A program made the translations under genes and the position numbers. 10,807 nt of DNA from Deinococcus carri (lineage in GTDB: Bacteria; Deinococcota; Deinococci; Deinococcales; Deinococcaceae), in the NCBI RefSeq assembly GCF_039545055.1, contig NZ_BAABRP010000035.1:1-10807 (forward strand). Reading direction: 5' to 3'. Under the pieces are notes generated by a model. The model did not search any database, was not told the origin of the DNA, and saw nothing but the letters and a program-made list of their open reading frames with translations. The stretch's first letter is position 1, and every line of letters begins with the position of its first letter. This document shows, one piece after another, positions 1-9,464 of the stretch.

Positions 1-184
1 AGCCCAGGATGACTTCTTCAATCTGGTCGGGGGAAACCCCCGACCGGCTCACCGCCTCGCGGAGGACCAGGGCAGCCAGGTCGTCGGGGCGGATGCTGGA
101 CAGCGAACCACGTATCGCCCCCACCGGTGTACGCACGGCGGATACGATGACGACATCCTGGTCTTGCAAGCTTGTCTGGGTCAT
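1..184 (-). CDS. pcaF: Beta-ketoadipyl-CoA thiolase, N-terminal part (cut by window edge)
   Basis: Only the first 61 codons are present, starting at ATG 184-182 and running off the left edge. The peptide carries the thiolase N-terminal pattern: [19 protein letters not shown] at about residues 11-29, then a [13 protein letters not shown] helix and the DQIEEVILG turn. In thiolases this region precedes the catalytic cysteine, which lies outside the window. The family cleaves beta-ketoadipyl-CoA with CoA to succinyl-CoA and acetyl-CoA, the last step of the pathway; this role is inferred from the operon, because the fragment alone cannot separate PcaF from a general acetyl-CoA acetyltransferase. 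The start codon overlaps the pcaB stop as ATGA. An AGAGG Shine-Dalgarno lies 7 bases upstream, inside the end of pcaB, so translational coupling is likely. Confidence 0.85.
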   Translation of the reverse strand, partial: MTQTSLQDQDVVIVSAVRTPVGAIRGSLSSIRPDDLAALVLREAVSRSGVSPDQIEEVILG

Positions 185-1569
185 GAATTTTCCTCTGGAG
201 GGGTCCTCTGGCGGTGAGTGGGTCGATGGAGTCGGGTGCCGTGATACTGTTCGACGGCGCGGGAGATCAGCGGTGCCGTGGCCCCCAGGGTGCGTTCCTC
301 GGTGAGGGCAGCCCAGTCCACCCGGTCTCCGAGGTGGCCCAGCTGCTCCCGGACGAGTTCGACAAGGTGGCCCTTTCCCGCCAGCGCCTGCGGGACGGCG
401 TCGCGGATCAGGGCTTTTGCCTCCTCCCTGGGCAGAACGGCGGTCAGGGCGAAGCTGAGGGCCTCGGCGAGCATCAGGCCGTGCGAAGCCTGAACGTTCT
501 CCCTCATGCGCTGGGCCTGCACCTCCAGCGCGCCCAGCAGGCGGCGGGTGTGGGCGAGGGCTGCCCCGGTCAGGCCGAGCATCTGCGGCACAGTGAGCCA
601 CTCCACCTGCCAGCCGTGCGTGCCGCGTTCGTGCTCCTGCACCCCGCTGCGCGCCACCGCGGCCAGCAGCCCGGCATTCGTGCTCGCCGCGGCCAGGATC
701 ACTTCGGAGGTGATGGGATTCTGTTTCTGTGGCATGGTGCTGGACCCGCCCCCCCCACCCCCCTCGCGCACCTCGCCGACCTCGCTCTGGGCGAGCAGGA
801 TCATGTCCTGTGCGAGCTTGCCCAGGCTGGTCCCGACCCCCGTGAGCCAGGCGGCGAGTTCGAGGATGGTGTCGCGCTGGGTGTGCCAGGGCGTGGGGGG
901 GGCGGACAGCCCCAGTTCGGCGGCGAGCGCTTCGGCCACGTCCAGGCCCCGGTCCTCCAGCGCGGCGAGCGTGCCCGCTGCCCCCCCGAAACTCACCACG
1001 TACAGCCGCCCCTCCAGTTCCCGCAGCCGTTCCAGGTGCCGGGTGATGGGGGTCAGCCACCCTGCCGCCTTGAGGCCGAACGTGACGGGCAGGGCCTGCT
1101 GCGAGTGGGTCCGGCCCGGCATCAGCGTCCCGGCATGCGCCTGGGAGAGTTCCGCGAGCCGGTCGCCCACGGCGAGCAGTTCACGGCGCAGCACGCCCAG
1201 CGCTTCACGCGCGGCGAGCACGGAGGCCGTGTCCACGATGTCCTGGGTGGTCGCGCCGAAATGCAGGTGGTCGCGCGCAGGGGCGGGGAGAGCAGGGCGG
1301 AGTTGACCGAGCAGGGCGCTCACGGGAACGCCGTCCGTGAGGAGGCCTTCGCGGAGTTGCCCCAGGTCAGGGGAGAAGGTCCGCGTGAGTTGCAGGATTG
1401 CCCCCGCCGACTCGGGCGGGATGATCCCCAGCCTGCCCTGCACGGCGGCGAGCGCTCCCTCCACCTCCAGCAGGCGGCGGACATAGGCCTCGTCGCTGAA
1501 GAGGGCCGCCACCTCCGGCTGGGAAAAGAGGGTCCCGAAGAGGGCGGAGTCGGCGGGCGTCAGCGGCAT
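181..1569 (-). CDS. pcaB: 3-carboxy-cis,cis-muconate cycloisomerase
   Basis: A 462-residue cytoplasmic enzyme of the fumarase/aspartase superfamily. It cyclises 3-carboxy-cis,cis-muconate, the product of PcaHG, to gamma-carboxymuconolactone. Family marks: [15 protein letters not shown] at about 101-115, [14 protein letters not shown] at 152-165, and the superfamily signature [11 protein letters not shown] at 275-285, in which the mobile loop normally carries the catalytic serine. Length matches the usual 400-460 residues. The stretch before the signature is a run of six glycines (270-275) where relatives usually have a mixed sequence; it is encoded by a long G/C homopolymer. The C-terminal tail after about residue 445 is basic and polar and looks poorly conserved. 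The start ATG is 10 bases from the pcaG stop, with a GAGG ribosome site overlapping that stop. The gene end overlaps pcaF. Confidence 0.93.
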   Translation of the reverse strand: MPLTPADSALFGTLFSQPEVAALFSDEAYVRRLLEVEGALAAVQGRLGIIPPESAGAILQLTRTFSPDLGQLREGLLTDGVPVSALLGQLRPALPAPARDHLHFGATTQDIVDTASVLAAREALGVLRRELLAVGDRLAELSQAHAGTLMPGRTHSQQALPVTFGLKAAGWLTPITRHLERLRELEGRLYVVSFGGAAGTLAALEDRGLDVAEALAAELGLSAPPTPWHTQRDTILELAAWLTGVGTSLGKLAQDMILLAQSEVGEVREGGGGGGSSTMPQKQNPITSEVILAAASTNAGLLAAVARSGVQEHERGTHGWQVEWLTVPQMLGLTGAALAHTRRLLGALEVQAQRMRENVQASHGLMLAEALSFALTAVLPREEAKALIRDAVPQALAGKGHLVELVREQLGHLGDRVDWAALTEERTLGATAPLISRAVEQYHGTRLHRPTHRQRTPPEENS

Positions 1570-1579
1570 CGGCGGAACC

Positions 1580-4069
<2,490 letters not shown>

Positions 4070-4076
4070 AGGGCAA

Positions 4077-4137
4077 CTCCTTGGGGCAGAGGGCGACACG
4101 GCTGAAAAAGCGAGTTCAGCTTCCTGGGTTCTGCCCC
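4077..4137 (-). promoter_or_regulatory. Nested hairpin and Shine-Dalgarno in the pca operon leader
   Basis: In the pca mRNA direction an 8-base arm (4137-4130, GGGGCAGA) pairs perfectly with TCTGCCCC (4090-4083). Inside it a second stem pairs 4120-4115 with 4106-4101 (GCTGAA/TTCAGC, 8-base loop). The 3' arm of the outer stem ends one base before the AAGGAG ribosome site (4082-4077) of pcaL. The pairing is seen directly; an influence on ribosome access is inference. No convincing -35/-10 pair was found for the operon on this strand. Confidence 0.4.
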
Positions 4138-4159
4138 GCAGGACAAGGGCGTTGTTCTG

Positions 4160-4459
4160 CTATTCGGAATACCTGCCTGGCTGAGGTGTCGCTGGCGGAG
4201 CGTCGTAGCTGACCCAGGCGCTGCTCAGAGCCGCAGAAGCCTCCACTTCCCACTGGAGGGTGGTTCGGTCACGCGCGAATGCACCCGAGCGACGGTCACG
4301 CTCCGGGCAGGGCGGCCAAGGGGCCGAGGTCCTGGCTGTCGAAGGCGATATGTCCCAGCAGCACCCGGAACCCCAGCCGGTACCGCCTGGTCTGCCTGCG
4401 GTGCAGCAGGGCGTGCGCGTCGTGCTCAAACTGGGGGTGCGTGCAACCTCGCTCAACCC
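4160..4459 (-). pseudogene. Decayed iclR-family regulator gene upstream of the pca operon
   Basis: No intact frame, but ordered pieces of an IclR protein are readable on this strand. GLSEVAR (4459-4439) matches GVSEVAR in the winged-helix domain of the intact IclR at 9769-10590, with 14 of 17 bases alike around it. RYRLGF (4385-4368), in a different frame, matches the same six residues of the intact protein, 15 of 18 bases alike. The distance between the two motifs is 31 bases shorter than in the intact gene, which explains the frame change. After that the effector domain is largely missing. A short C-terminal-like stretch (ASAALSSAWVSYDAPP) ends at TAG 4162-4160; this last match is weak. The 5' part appears to be cut off by an IS fragment. 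It lies in the same direction as the pca operon, so it may once have been its regulator. Confidence 0.5.
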
Positions 4460-4556
4460 CACCAGCCGCTCGAAGGAACGCTCCCGCGTCATCAGCCTGT
4501 CTAGCCGCACCCGCCCTGAACTGACCCACCCTCGCCTCTCCTGCCCCACAGGTCTT
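4457..4556 (-). mobile_element. Left-end fragment of an insertion sequence (transposase start only)
   Basis: This stretch resembles the IS start at 10683-10782 on the other strand. Both begin AAGACC(C/T)GT, share an AGAGG and GTTCAGGG block, then a short transposase start: [18 protein letters not shown] here, [18 protein letters not shown] there. The last 24 bases (4480-4457 against 10759-10782) differ at one position; the rest is roughly 70 percent alike by eye, with an indel of about 3 bases before the start codon. Similarity fades abruptly at 4457, where iclR-like sequence begins. No right end or catalytic DDE part remains, so this is an inactive relic. Confidence 0.6.
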
Positions 4557-4632
4557 CAGCAGGAACAGGGTGAACAGTTTCTTGGCGCAGAATTCGCGTC
4601 TCTGGCGGCCATGAGGTTGCAGGAGAGGAGCT

Positions 4633-4662
4633 GGGGCAGGGGCCGGAACTCAACCCTGCCCC
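4633..4662. repeat. Nine-base-pair GC hairpin upstream of livK
   Basis: GGGGCAGGG at 4633-4641 pairs perfectly with CCCTGCCCC at 4654-4662 across a 12-base loop. No T run follows on either strand, so a simple intrinsic terminator is not supported. It lies about 50 bases before the palindrome at 4714. Function unknown. Confidence 0.45.
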
Positions 4663-4713
4663 CCCCGGCTGTACCCGTTCCCACAAGCAGTTTCGCCGCA
4701 GCCCCTGCCAAGC

Positions 4714-4732
4714 TGTTCGTAACTGACGAACA
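4714..4732. promoter_or_regulatory. Candidate IclR-family operator (perfect 7-5-7 palindrome)
   Basis: TGTTCGT, five bases (AACTG), ACGAACA: a perfect inverted repeat. The GTTCG...CGAAC core is a common shape for operators of IclR-type regulators such as the PcaR/PobR group (from memory). It ends 109 bases before the livK start. A weak -10-like TACACT sits at 4761-4766, and the matching -35 area (about 4738-4743) is poor, which would suit an activator bound just upstream. The intact IclR in this window is the obvious candidate protein. The palindrome is seen directly; the assignment is inference. Confidence 0.6.
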
Positions 4733-4841
4733 TCCTACTGGTGAATCCAAGTCAGATCTCTACACTGCCCTTCAAAGACACACCAGGAAAGACATTCCCA
4801 CACTTGGCGCTCGTTTCCGGAGTGACCAGAAAGGCAGGATT

Positions 4842-6014
4842 ATGAAAAAAAAGGCTCTTGCTGTTGTAACGGTAGTCCTGGGCGTAAGCGGCACCTGGAC
4901 TGCCTTCGCCCAGGGAAGCAACACCATCAAAATTGGTGTGCTGATGCCAGCCTCCGGCGTCTACGCTCAGCTGGGTGAAGAAGGTTATAAAGGCTTCACC
5001 CTCTATCTGGACTCCATCGGCAATCAGGTGGCCGGGAAGAAATTGCAGCTGATTCGTGAGGACGAGGAGGCCGATCCCGCAGTTGCTCTGCGCAAGGCAA
5101 ACAAACTCATCAGCAGTGACAAGGTAGATATCCTGGCGGGAGTGGTCCTGACGCCAAGTGCTTACGCCCTGACGGACGTGGTCGAGGAAGCCAAGGTTCC
5201 CCTCATCGTATTCAACGCCGCCGGTAATGCTTTGACCCGCGAGCGGAAGAACCCCTACGTCTTCCGTGTGTCCGGAAACGCCTGGCAGTACAACAATCCC
5301 TTTGGCAAATACGTCGCCACCAAGGTCAGCAAGAACACGTTCCTGGTAGCTGCGGATTACGCCTTCGGGAAAGAGTCTCTTGCGGACTTCAAGCAGTCGT
5401 ACACGAAAGCCGGAGGGAAAATTGCCGGGGAAGTGTACACGCCATTGGGCAGCACCGACTTCAGTCCGTACCTGGCCCGCATCGCCGCGGCCAGGCCACA
5501 GGCAGTCTATGCCGTCCTGTCCGGCAGTGACGCTGTGCTGTTCATGAAGCAGTTCGCGCAGTTCGGCCTGCAAAAGAGCGTGAAGCTCGCCGTTTTCGGT
5601 GACATGACCGATGAGAAGTTCATCGATGCGGTCGGGGACAGTGCTGTCGGTGCCATCAGCGCTCTTCCCTGGGCGCAGGATCTGCCGAACGCGCAGAACC
5701 AGGCATTCACCACCGCGTACAAGAACAAGTACAAAGGGGATTTACCCGGCGTGTTTGCGCAGCGGGGCTGGGACACCGCCCGCGTGATCGTGGAAGCCCT
5801 CAAGAAGACCAAAGGGAACGTCAGTAATACCGAAGAGCTGCTCGCCGCCATGCGGAGCGTGACCTTCCCGTCCCCACGCGGCGTTTTCCGTTTCGACCCG
5901 AGCACGCAGAACGTCATCAACCCCATGTACGTCCGCGAGGTCGTGAAGACGCCCCAGGGGTTGATCAACAGGTTCGTGACCAACCTGGGCACCTTCAAGG
6001 ACCCCGGCAAGTAA
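4842..6014 (+). CDS. HAAT-type ABC importer substrate-binding protein (LivK-like)
   Basis: A 390-residue periplasmic binding protein of the Peripla_BP_6 (leucine/branched-chain-type) family. Signal peptide: MKKK, a hydrophobic core to about residue 20, and an AFA-Q cleavage site after residue 23. The mature protein opens with TIKIGVLMPASGVYAQLGE, the usual first strand and ligand loop, followed by DEEADPAVALRKANKLI and the AADYAFGKES region in lobe two. Start ATG 4842 is chosen because it gives the signal peptide and has AAGG 7 bases upstream (4831-4834); the open frame upstream is non-coding. Members carry amino acids, urea, amides or aromatic acids (for example CouP/HbaE-type proteins). Placement opposite a protocatechuate operon favours an aromatic acid, but the ligand cannot be read from sequence. 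First gene of the transporter operon. Confidence 0.9.
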   Translation: MKKKALAVVTVVLGVSGTWTAFAQGSNTIKIGVLMPASGVYAQLGEEGYKGFTLYLDSIGNQVAGKKLQLIREDEEADPAVALRKANKLISSDKVDILAGVVLTPSAYALTDVVEEAKVPLIVFNAAGNALTRERKNPYVFRVSGNAWQYNNPFGKYVATKVSKNTFLVAADYAFGKESLADFKQSYTKAGGKIAGEVYTPLGSTDFSPYLARIAAARPQAVYAVLSGSDAVLFMKQFAQFGLQKSVKLAVFGDMTDEKFIDAVGDSAVGAISALPWAQDLPNAQNQAFTTAYKNKYKGDLPGVFAQRGWDTARVIVEALKKTKGNVSNTEELLAAMRSVTFPSPRGVFRFDPSTQNVINPMYVREVVKTPQGLINRFVTNLGTFKDPGK

Positions 6015-6022
6015 GTCGGGTG

Positions 6023-6070
6023 GTGGGCGGGGCTGCATCCACGTTCGGTGGCAACTGCGGCTCCGCCCAC
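6023..6070 (+). repeat. Stable intercistronic stem-loop between livK and livH
   Basis: Bases 6023-6037 pair with 6056-6070: 15 base pairs of which two are G-U. The loop contains an extra four-pair stem (CCAC 6039-6042 with GTGG 6048-6051), so the whole 48 bases can form one long hairpin. It begins 9 bases after the livK stop and ends 11 bases before the livH ribosome site. In binding-protein operons such structures commonly protect the upstream mRNA and keep the binding protein in excess over membrane parts; that role here is inference. No T run follows. Confidence 0.65.
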
Positions 6071-6098
6071 ATCTATCAGGCAGGAGGAAAAAAGGGAG

Positions 6099-6965
6099 AT
6101 GCAACTCGTTCTGTTTCAACTGGTGAACAGCCTGGCGTTCGGCATGTTGCTGTTTCTGCTGTCGGCGGGCTTTTCCCTGATTTTTGGTGTGGCACGAGTC
6201 GCCAACCTCGCGCACGGTGCCTTCTACGTTCTGAGTGCCTACATCGGCTACACCGTCTCGCAGGCCAGCGGCAACTTCTGGCTGGGGGTCCTGGTCGCCA
6301 CCGCTGCGGGAGCGGTCCTGGGCGTTATCGCTGACCGCCTTCTTCTTTCCCGCCTGCATGGTCAGGAACTGCGGCAGGTGCTTCTCACGCTCGGCCTCAC
6401 TTTTGTGATCTCGGATGCCATCCGTCACTTCTGGGGGGCAGACATCAAGAGCGTGTCACCGCCCGCACCGTTCGAGGGGCCGGTCACGCTGGGCGGCCTG
6501 GTGTTCCCCAGTTATCCCTTCGTGCTGATCGTCCTGGGCGTGGTGGTCTTCCTGGTGATGCGCTGGATCCTGCGCGGCACGCTGGCCGGCGCGAAGATTC
6601 GCGCGGTGACGGCCGACCCGCAGATGAGCGGCACGCTGGGCCTGCCCGTGCTCAGGATTTCCATGCTGACCTTCGCGGCGGGTATTGGTCTCGCCGCGTT
6701 CGGGGGGGCGGTGGGAAGCCCGCAACTGGCGCTCACGCCCACCCTGGACTCGACCATGACCCTCTTTGCTCTGATTGTCGTGGTCATCGGCGGTCTGGGC
6801 AGCATCGAGGGTGCCTTTATAGCGGCGGTGCTGGTCGGCCTGGTAAACGGCTTCGGCGCGGTGTACTTTCCCGCCTTCGCGCAGATGGCGGTGTTCGCGC
6901 TAATGATCCTGGTGATCGCGGTTCGCCCGCAGGGCCTGCTGGGGCGCAAATTGGGGAACGCATGA
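6099..6965 (+). CDS. HAAT-type ABC importer permease, LivH type
   Basis: A 288-residue inner-membrane permease of the BPD_transp_2 family, about eight hydrophobic segments. Family marks: FGVARVANLAHGAFYVLSAY at 29-48 (close to the LivH pattern of N-H/L-A-H-G-A), the cytoplasmic coupling loop RAVTADPQMSGTLGL at 168-182, GGLGSIEGAFIAAVLVGLV around 231-249 and the C-terminal VIAVRPQGLLGR. It pairs with the LivM-type protein to form the translocation path for ligand delivered by the binding protein. The start at 6099 fits the first membrane segment and has AGGAGG at 6082-6087, with an 11-base gap; an in-frame ATG at 6048 would add 17 polar residues from the intercistronic hairpin. The stop overlaps the next start as ATGA. 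Confidence 0.92.
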   Translation: MQLVLFQLVNSLAFGMLLFLLSAGFSLIFGVARVANLAHGAFYVLSAYIGYTVSQASGNFWLGVLVATAAGAVLGVIADRLLLSRLHGQELRQVLLTLGLTFVISDAIRHFWGADIKSVSPPAPFEGPVTLGGLVFPSYPFVLIVLGVVVFLVMRWILRGTLAGAKIRAVTADPQMSGTLGLPVLRISMLTFAAGIGLAAFGGAVGSPQLALTPTLDSTMTLFALIVVVIGGLGSIEGAFIAAVLVGLVNGFGAVYFPAFAQMAVFALMILVIAVRPQGLLGRKLGNA

Positions 6966-7885
6966 CCGCCCAGGCTGCGCCTTCCACCCGTCCCAGTCCC
7001 TTGCGGATGATCCTGTTCGTCGGGGCAGCCCTGCTCCTGGCCCTCCCCCTCTTGCTGGGCGGCTACCCGTTGTACCTCGCCACCGAGGCCCTGTGCTGGG
7101 CCATCGCTGCCGCCGCGTTGGATCTGCTGGTCGGCTATCTGGGGCTGACCCCCCTGGGGCACATCGCCATGTGGGGGCTGGGCGGGTACACCGCGGCGCT
7201 GCTGGTGAAAGCCGGTCTGCCCATGCCGCTGGTGCTGGCCGCCGCCGCCCTGATCGCGACGATCTATTCCGCCCTGACCGCGCCGCTGGCCCTGAGGGCG
7301 GGGGGCATCTTCTTCCTGATGATCACCCTGGCGTTCGCGCAGATGCTCCAGGCTTTAATAGACAAGTGGAGCGCCGTCACGGGCGGCACCGATGGCCTGA
7401 CGTTCCAGCCAGGGGTGGACAGTACCGTCCTGTACCTCATCACGCTTGCTGCCCTCGCGCTCAGCCTCTTCCTGCTGACTCGCCTGACCCGTTCCCCTTT
7501 CGGCCGGGTTCTGGAGGCCATCCGCCAGAATGAGGGCCGTGCGCGGGCCCTGGGCTACCCCGTGTTCGCCTACAAGTACGGTGCCGTTCTGATTGCCTCG
7601 GCGTTCATTGGTCTGGCTGGAGCGCTGGGCGCATACCACCGGGGCATCGTCACTCCCAGTGACGTGTTCTGGCTTCAGAGCGCCGTCCTCCTGATCATGG
7701 TGCTGCTGGGTGGGGCGCGTTCCCTGTGGGGTCCCGTGCTGGGTGCCGTGCTTTACACGGTGCTGCAAGCACTCGTGAGTTCTCAGACGGACCTGTGGGC
7801 GGGGCTGGTGGGTGCCCTCCTGATCGTTCTGGTGCTCACGGGCCGCGGTGGCCTGTGGGCGATCCTCCACCGGAGGCAGGCATGA
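6962..7885 (+). CDS. HAAT-type ABC importer permease, LivM type
   Basis: A 307-residue polytopic membrane protein, the second permease of the importer. Marks: GLTPLGHIAMWGLGGYTAALL at 61-81 (two halves of the first conserved block), LRAGGIFFLMITLAFAQML at 111-129, GGTDGL at 141-146, and the ATPase-contact loop EAIRQNEGRARALGYP at 185-200, followed by GLAGALGAYHRG and the VLLGGARSLWGPVLGA block (247-262) typical of LivM. Length is that of the short LivM form without the extra N-terminal segments of the E. coli protein. It is joined to livH and to the ATPase gene by ATGA overlaps on both sides. Confidence 0.92.
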   Translation: MTAQAAPSTRPSPLRMILFVGAALLLALPLLLGGYPLYLATEALCWAIAAAALDLLVGYLGLTPLGHIAMWGLGGYTAALLVKAGLPMPLVLAAAALIATIYSALTAPLALRAGGIFFLMITLAFAQMLQALIDKWSAVTGGTDGLTFQPGVDSTVLYLITLAALALSLFLLTRLTRSPFGRVLEAIRQNEGRARALGYPVFAYKYGAVLIASAFIGLAGALGAYHRGIVTPSDVFWLQSAVLLIMVLLGGARSLWGPVLGAVLYTVLQALVSSQTDLWAGLVGALLIVLVLTGRGGLWAILHRRQA

Positions 7886-9378
7886 CCCCACAGACCCGGA
7901 CCGGTCTGGCCCTGCGCATCGAGAACGTCACCCGGCGTTTTGGCGGCGTCACGGCCCTGAAGGACGTCCGTGTGAATGTCCCGCCCGGCGCGCGGCACGC
8001 GGTGATCGGCCCCAACGGCGCAGGCAAAAGCACCCTCTTCCGCGTTGTAAGCGGCGAGTACGCCCCCAGCGAGGGTACGGTCAGTCTGGATGGCCGGACG
8101 GTGAGCGGCCTCTCGCCCGACCGCGTGGCGGCCCTGGGCGTTGCGCGGTCCTTCCAGACGAGCAGCCTGTTCATTCAGGACACCGTGCGCGAGAACGTGA
8201 TGCTGGCCGTCATGGCCCACACACCCGCCCGCCGGGATCTGTGGCGTCCTCTGGCCGCCCACCGGGAAGCTGCCCGGCGCGCGGACGCCGCACTGGAGCG
8301 AATGGGTCTGCTCGTGCAGGCGGACCTGCCGGCGGCCGCCCTCTCGCACGGGGAGAAGCGTCAACTGGAACTGGCCATGGTGCTCGCCCAGGAACCGCGC
8401 CTGCTGCTGCTCGACGAGCCGCTCGCGGGCCTGAGTGCCCACGAGCGCGAGCGGGTGATGAACCTTATCCTGGACCTGCCACGGGACCTCACCACCGTCC
8501 TGATTGAACACGACCTGGCCTTCTGCCTGGAGTTCGCCGACCAAGTGACTGTGCTGAGCAATGGGGAACTGCTCGCCACGGGCACCCCCGGTGAGATCCG
8601 CGCGAACGAAGCGGTGCAGTCCGTGTACGTCGGCTCGGCCCTGGAACGCCGCGGGCGTGAGGTGAGCGAGGAGGCCCTGACCCGGCCCCCCGTCCTCACG
8701 GTGCAGCACCTGCGGGCCGGGTACGGCAGCGCGACTGCCCTGGAGGACGCCTCGCTCGTCGTGCGGCCCGGCGAGGTCGTCGCCGTGCTGGGCCGCAACG
8801 GCATGGGGAAGACCACCCTGCTCACCACCCTGATGGGGTGGCGCAAACCTATGGGGGGAACCATCACCCTCAACGGGCAGGACGTGACCGGCCTGCGCCC
8901 CTCCGCCCTGTCCGCGCAGGGCCTCGCCCTGGTGCCGCAGGGCCGCCGCGTCCTGGCAGAACTCACGGTGGACGAGGAACTGCGCCTGGCGGCCCGGCCT
9001 GGCAAGTGGACCCTGCCGCGGGTGTATGAGACGTTTCCACGCTTGCTGGAACGCAAGAACAGTCTGAGCACCACGCTCTCCGGCGGCGAGCAGCAGATGG
9101 TCGCCATTGGCCGCGCCCTGCTCCAGAACCCCACCGTGATGCTCCTGGACGAACCCACCGAGGGCCTCAGCCCCCTCATGGTGACTGTGGTGCGGGACGT
9201 GCTGCTCACCTTGCGGGAAAGCGGCGAGACGATCCTGCTGGCCGAGCAGAATCTGGACCTCGCACTTGCCGTGGCGGACCGTGTGTACGTCCTGGACCAC
9301 GGCGCGATCGCCTTTGATGGGGACGCTGCCCATCTCGCGGAAAACCGGGCGCTGGTACGGGACCTGATGGGGGTCTGA
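7882..9378 (+). CDS. Fused LivG-LivF-type double ATPase of the HAAT importer
   Basis: A 498-residue protein carrying two complete ABC ATPase domains in one chain. Domain 1 (about 9-255, LivG-like): Walker A GPNGAGKST 43-51, Q-loop Gln92 in RSFQT, signature LSHGE 154-158, Walker B LLLLDEP 174-180, H-loop His210 in IEHD. Domain 2 (about 271-498, LivF-like): Walker A GRNGMGKTT 304-312, Q-loop VPQG at 351, signature LSGGE 399-403, Walker B VMLLDEP 419-425, and AEQN at 454-457 where LivF proteins have Gln in place of the H-loop His. A short charged linker (about 254-270) joins them. LivG and LivF are normally separate genes; here there is no stop or internal start between them. Start ATG 7882 overlaps the livM stop and has GGAGG 5 bases upstream (7872-7876). 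It drives import with ATP at the inner face of the membrane. Confidence 0.93.
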   Translation: MTPQTRTGLALRIENVTRRFGGVTALKDVRVNVPPGARHAVIGPNGAGKSTLFRVVSGEYAPSEGTVSLDGRTVSGLSPDRVAALGVARSFQTSSLFIQDTVRENVMLAVMAHTPARRDLWRPLAAHREAARRADAALERMGLLVQADLPAAALSHGEKRQLELAMVLAQEPRLLLLDEPLAGLSAHERERVMNLILDLPRDLTTVLIEHDLAFCLEFADQVTVLSNGELLATGTPGEIRANEAVQSVYVGSALERRGREVSEEALTRPPVLTVQHLRAGYGSATALEDASLVVRPGEVVAVLGRNGMGKTTLLTTLMGWRKPMGGTITLNGQDVTGLRPSALSAQGLALVPQGRRVLAELTVDEELRLAARPGKWTLPRVYETFPRLLERKNSLSTTLSGGEQQMVAIGRALLQNPTVMLLDEPTEGLSPLMVTVVRDVLLTLRESGETILLAEQNLDLALAVADRVYVLDHGAIAFDGDAAHLAENRALVRDLMGV

Positions 9379-9394
9379 TCAATGGTGCGGACAG

Positions 9395-9447
9395 TTTTGC
9401 ATCCTCTTGCGAGAGGTGTATTCGAAAGTAGCGTGCAGGATGTAAAA
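9395..9447. repeat. Eleven-base-pair inverted repeat with inner hairpin
   Basis: TTTTGCATCCT (9395-9405) pairs with AGGATGTAAAA (9437-9447) through ten Watson-Crick pairs and one G-U. Within the 31-base loop CCTCT (9403-9407) can alternatively pair with AGAGG (9412-9416). It begins 17 bases after the livGF stop. A 3' T run follows on the minus strand only (complement of the A tract), so for the plus-strand operon it would be a weak terminator. Confidence 0.45.
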
Positions 9448-9464
9448 AGCCCCTCTCTCCTTGC

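Larger units (their letters stand above)
4070..4841. other. 772-base divergent region between pca and transporter operons without an intact gene
   Basis: From left to right it holds the pca leader hairpin (4077-4137), the iclR relic (4160-4459), the IS fragment (4457-4556), an unassigned stretch, a GC-rich hairpin (4633-4662), the IclR-type palindrome (4714-4732) and the livK upstream region. Open frames crossing the region, including an in-frame extension of livK back to 4260, have no recognisable protein character. Just beyond the IS fragment, on the minus strand near 4560-4590, the residues KKLFTLFLL can be read; they could be the cut-off N-terminus of the iclR relic, but the match is weak. 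Confidence 0.7.

Noticed and set aside
4161..4171. Palindrome TATTCGGAATA as a second IclR operator near the pca operon.
   Set aside because: It is short and lacks the GTTCG/CGAAC halves of the site before livK; it covers the last codons and stop of the iclR relic and may be chance.
4263..4280. GTTCG-N8-CGAAT as a pca operator.
   Set aside because: Half sites are one base further apart than in the 4714 palindrome, one half is imperfect, and it lies inside the iclR relic.
4260..4841. In-frame extension of the livK reading frame upstream of 4842.
   Set aside because: It lacks protein character, crosses the IS and iclR relics antisense and the operator palindrome, and would bury a perfect signal peptide.
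7783..9333. Long minus-strand open frame opposite the double ATPase.
   Set aside because: All ABC motifs are on the plus strand; the antisense protein is low-complexity and unrecognisable.
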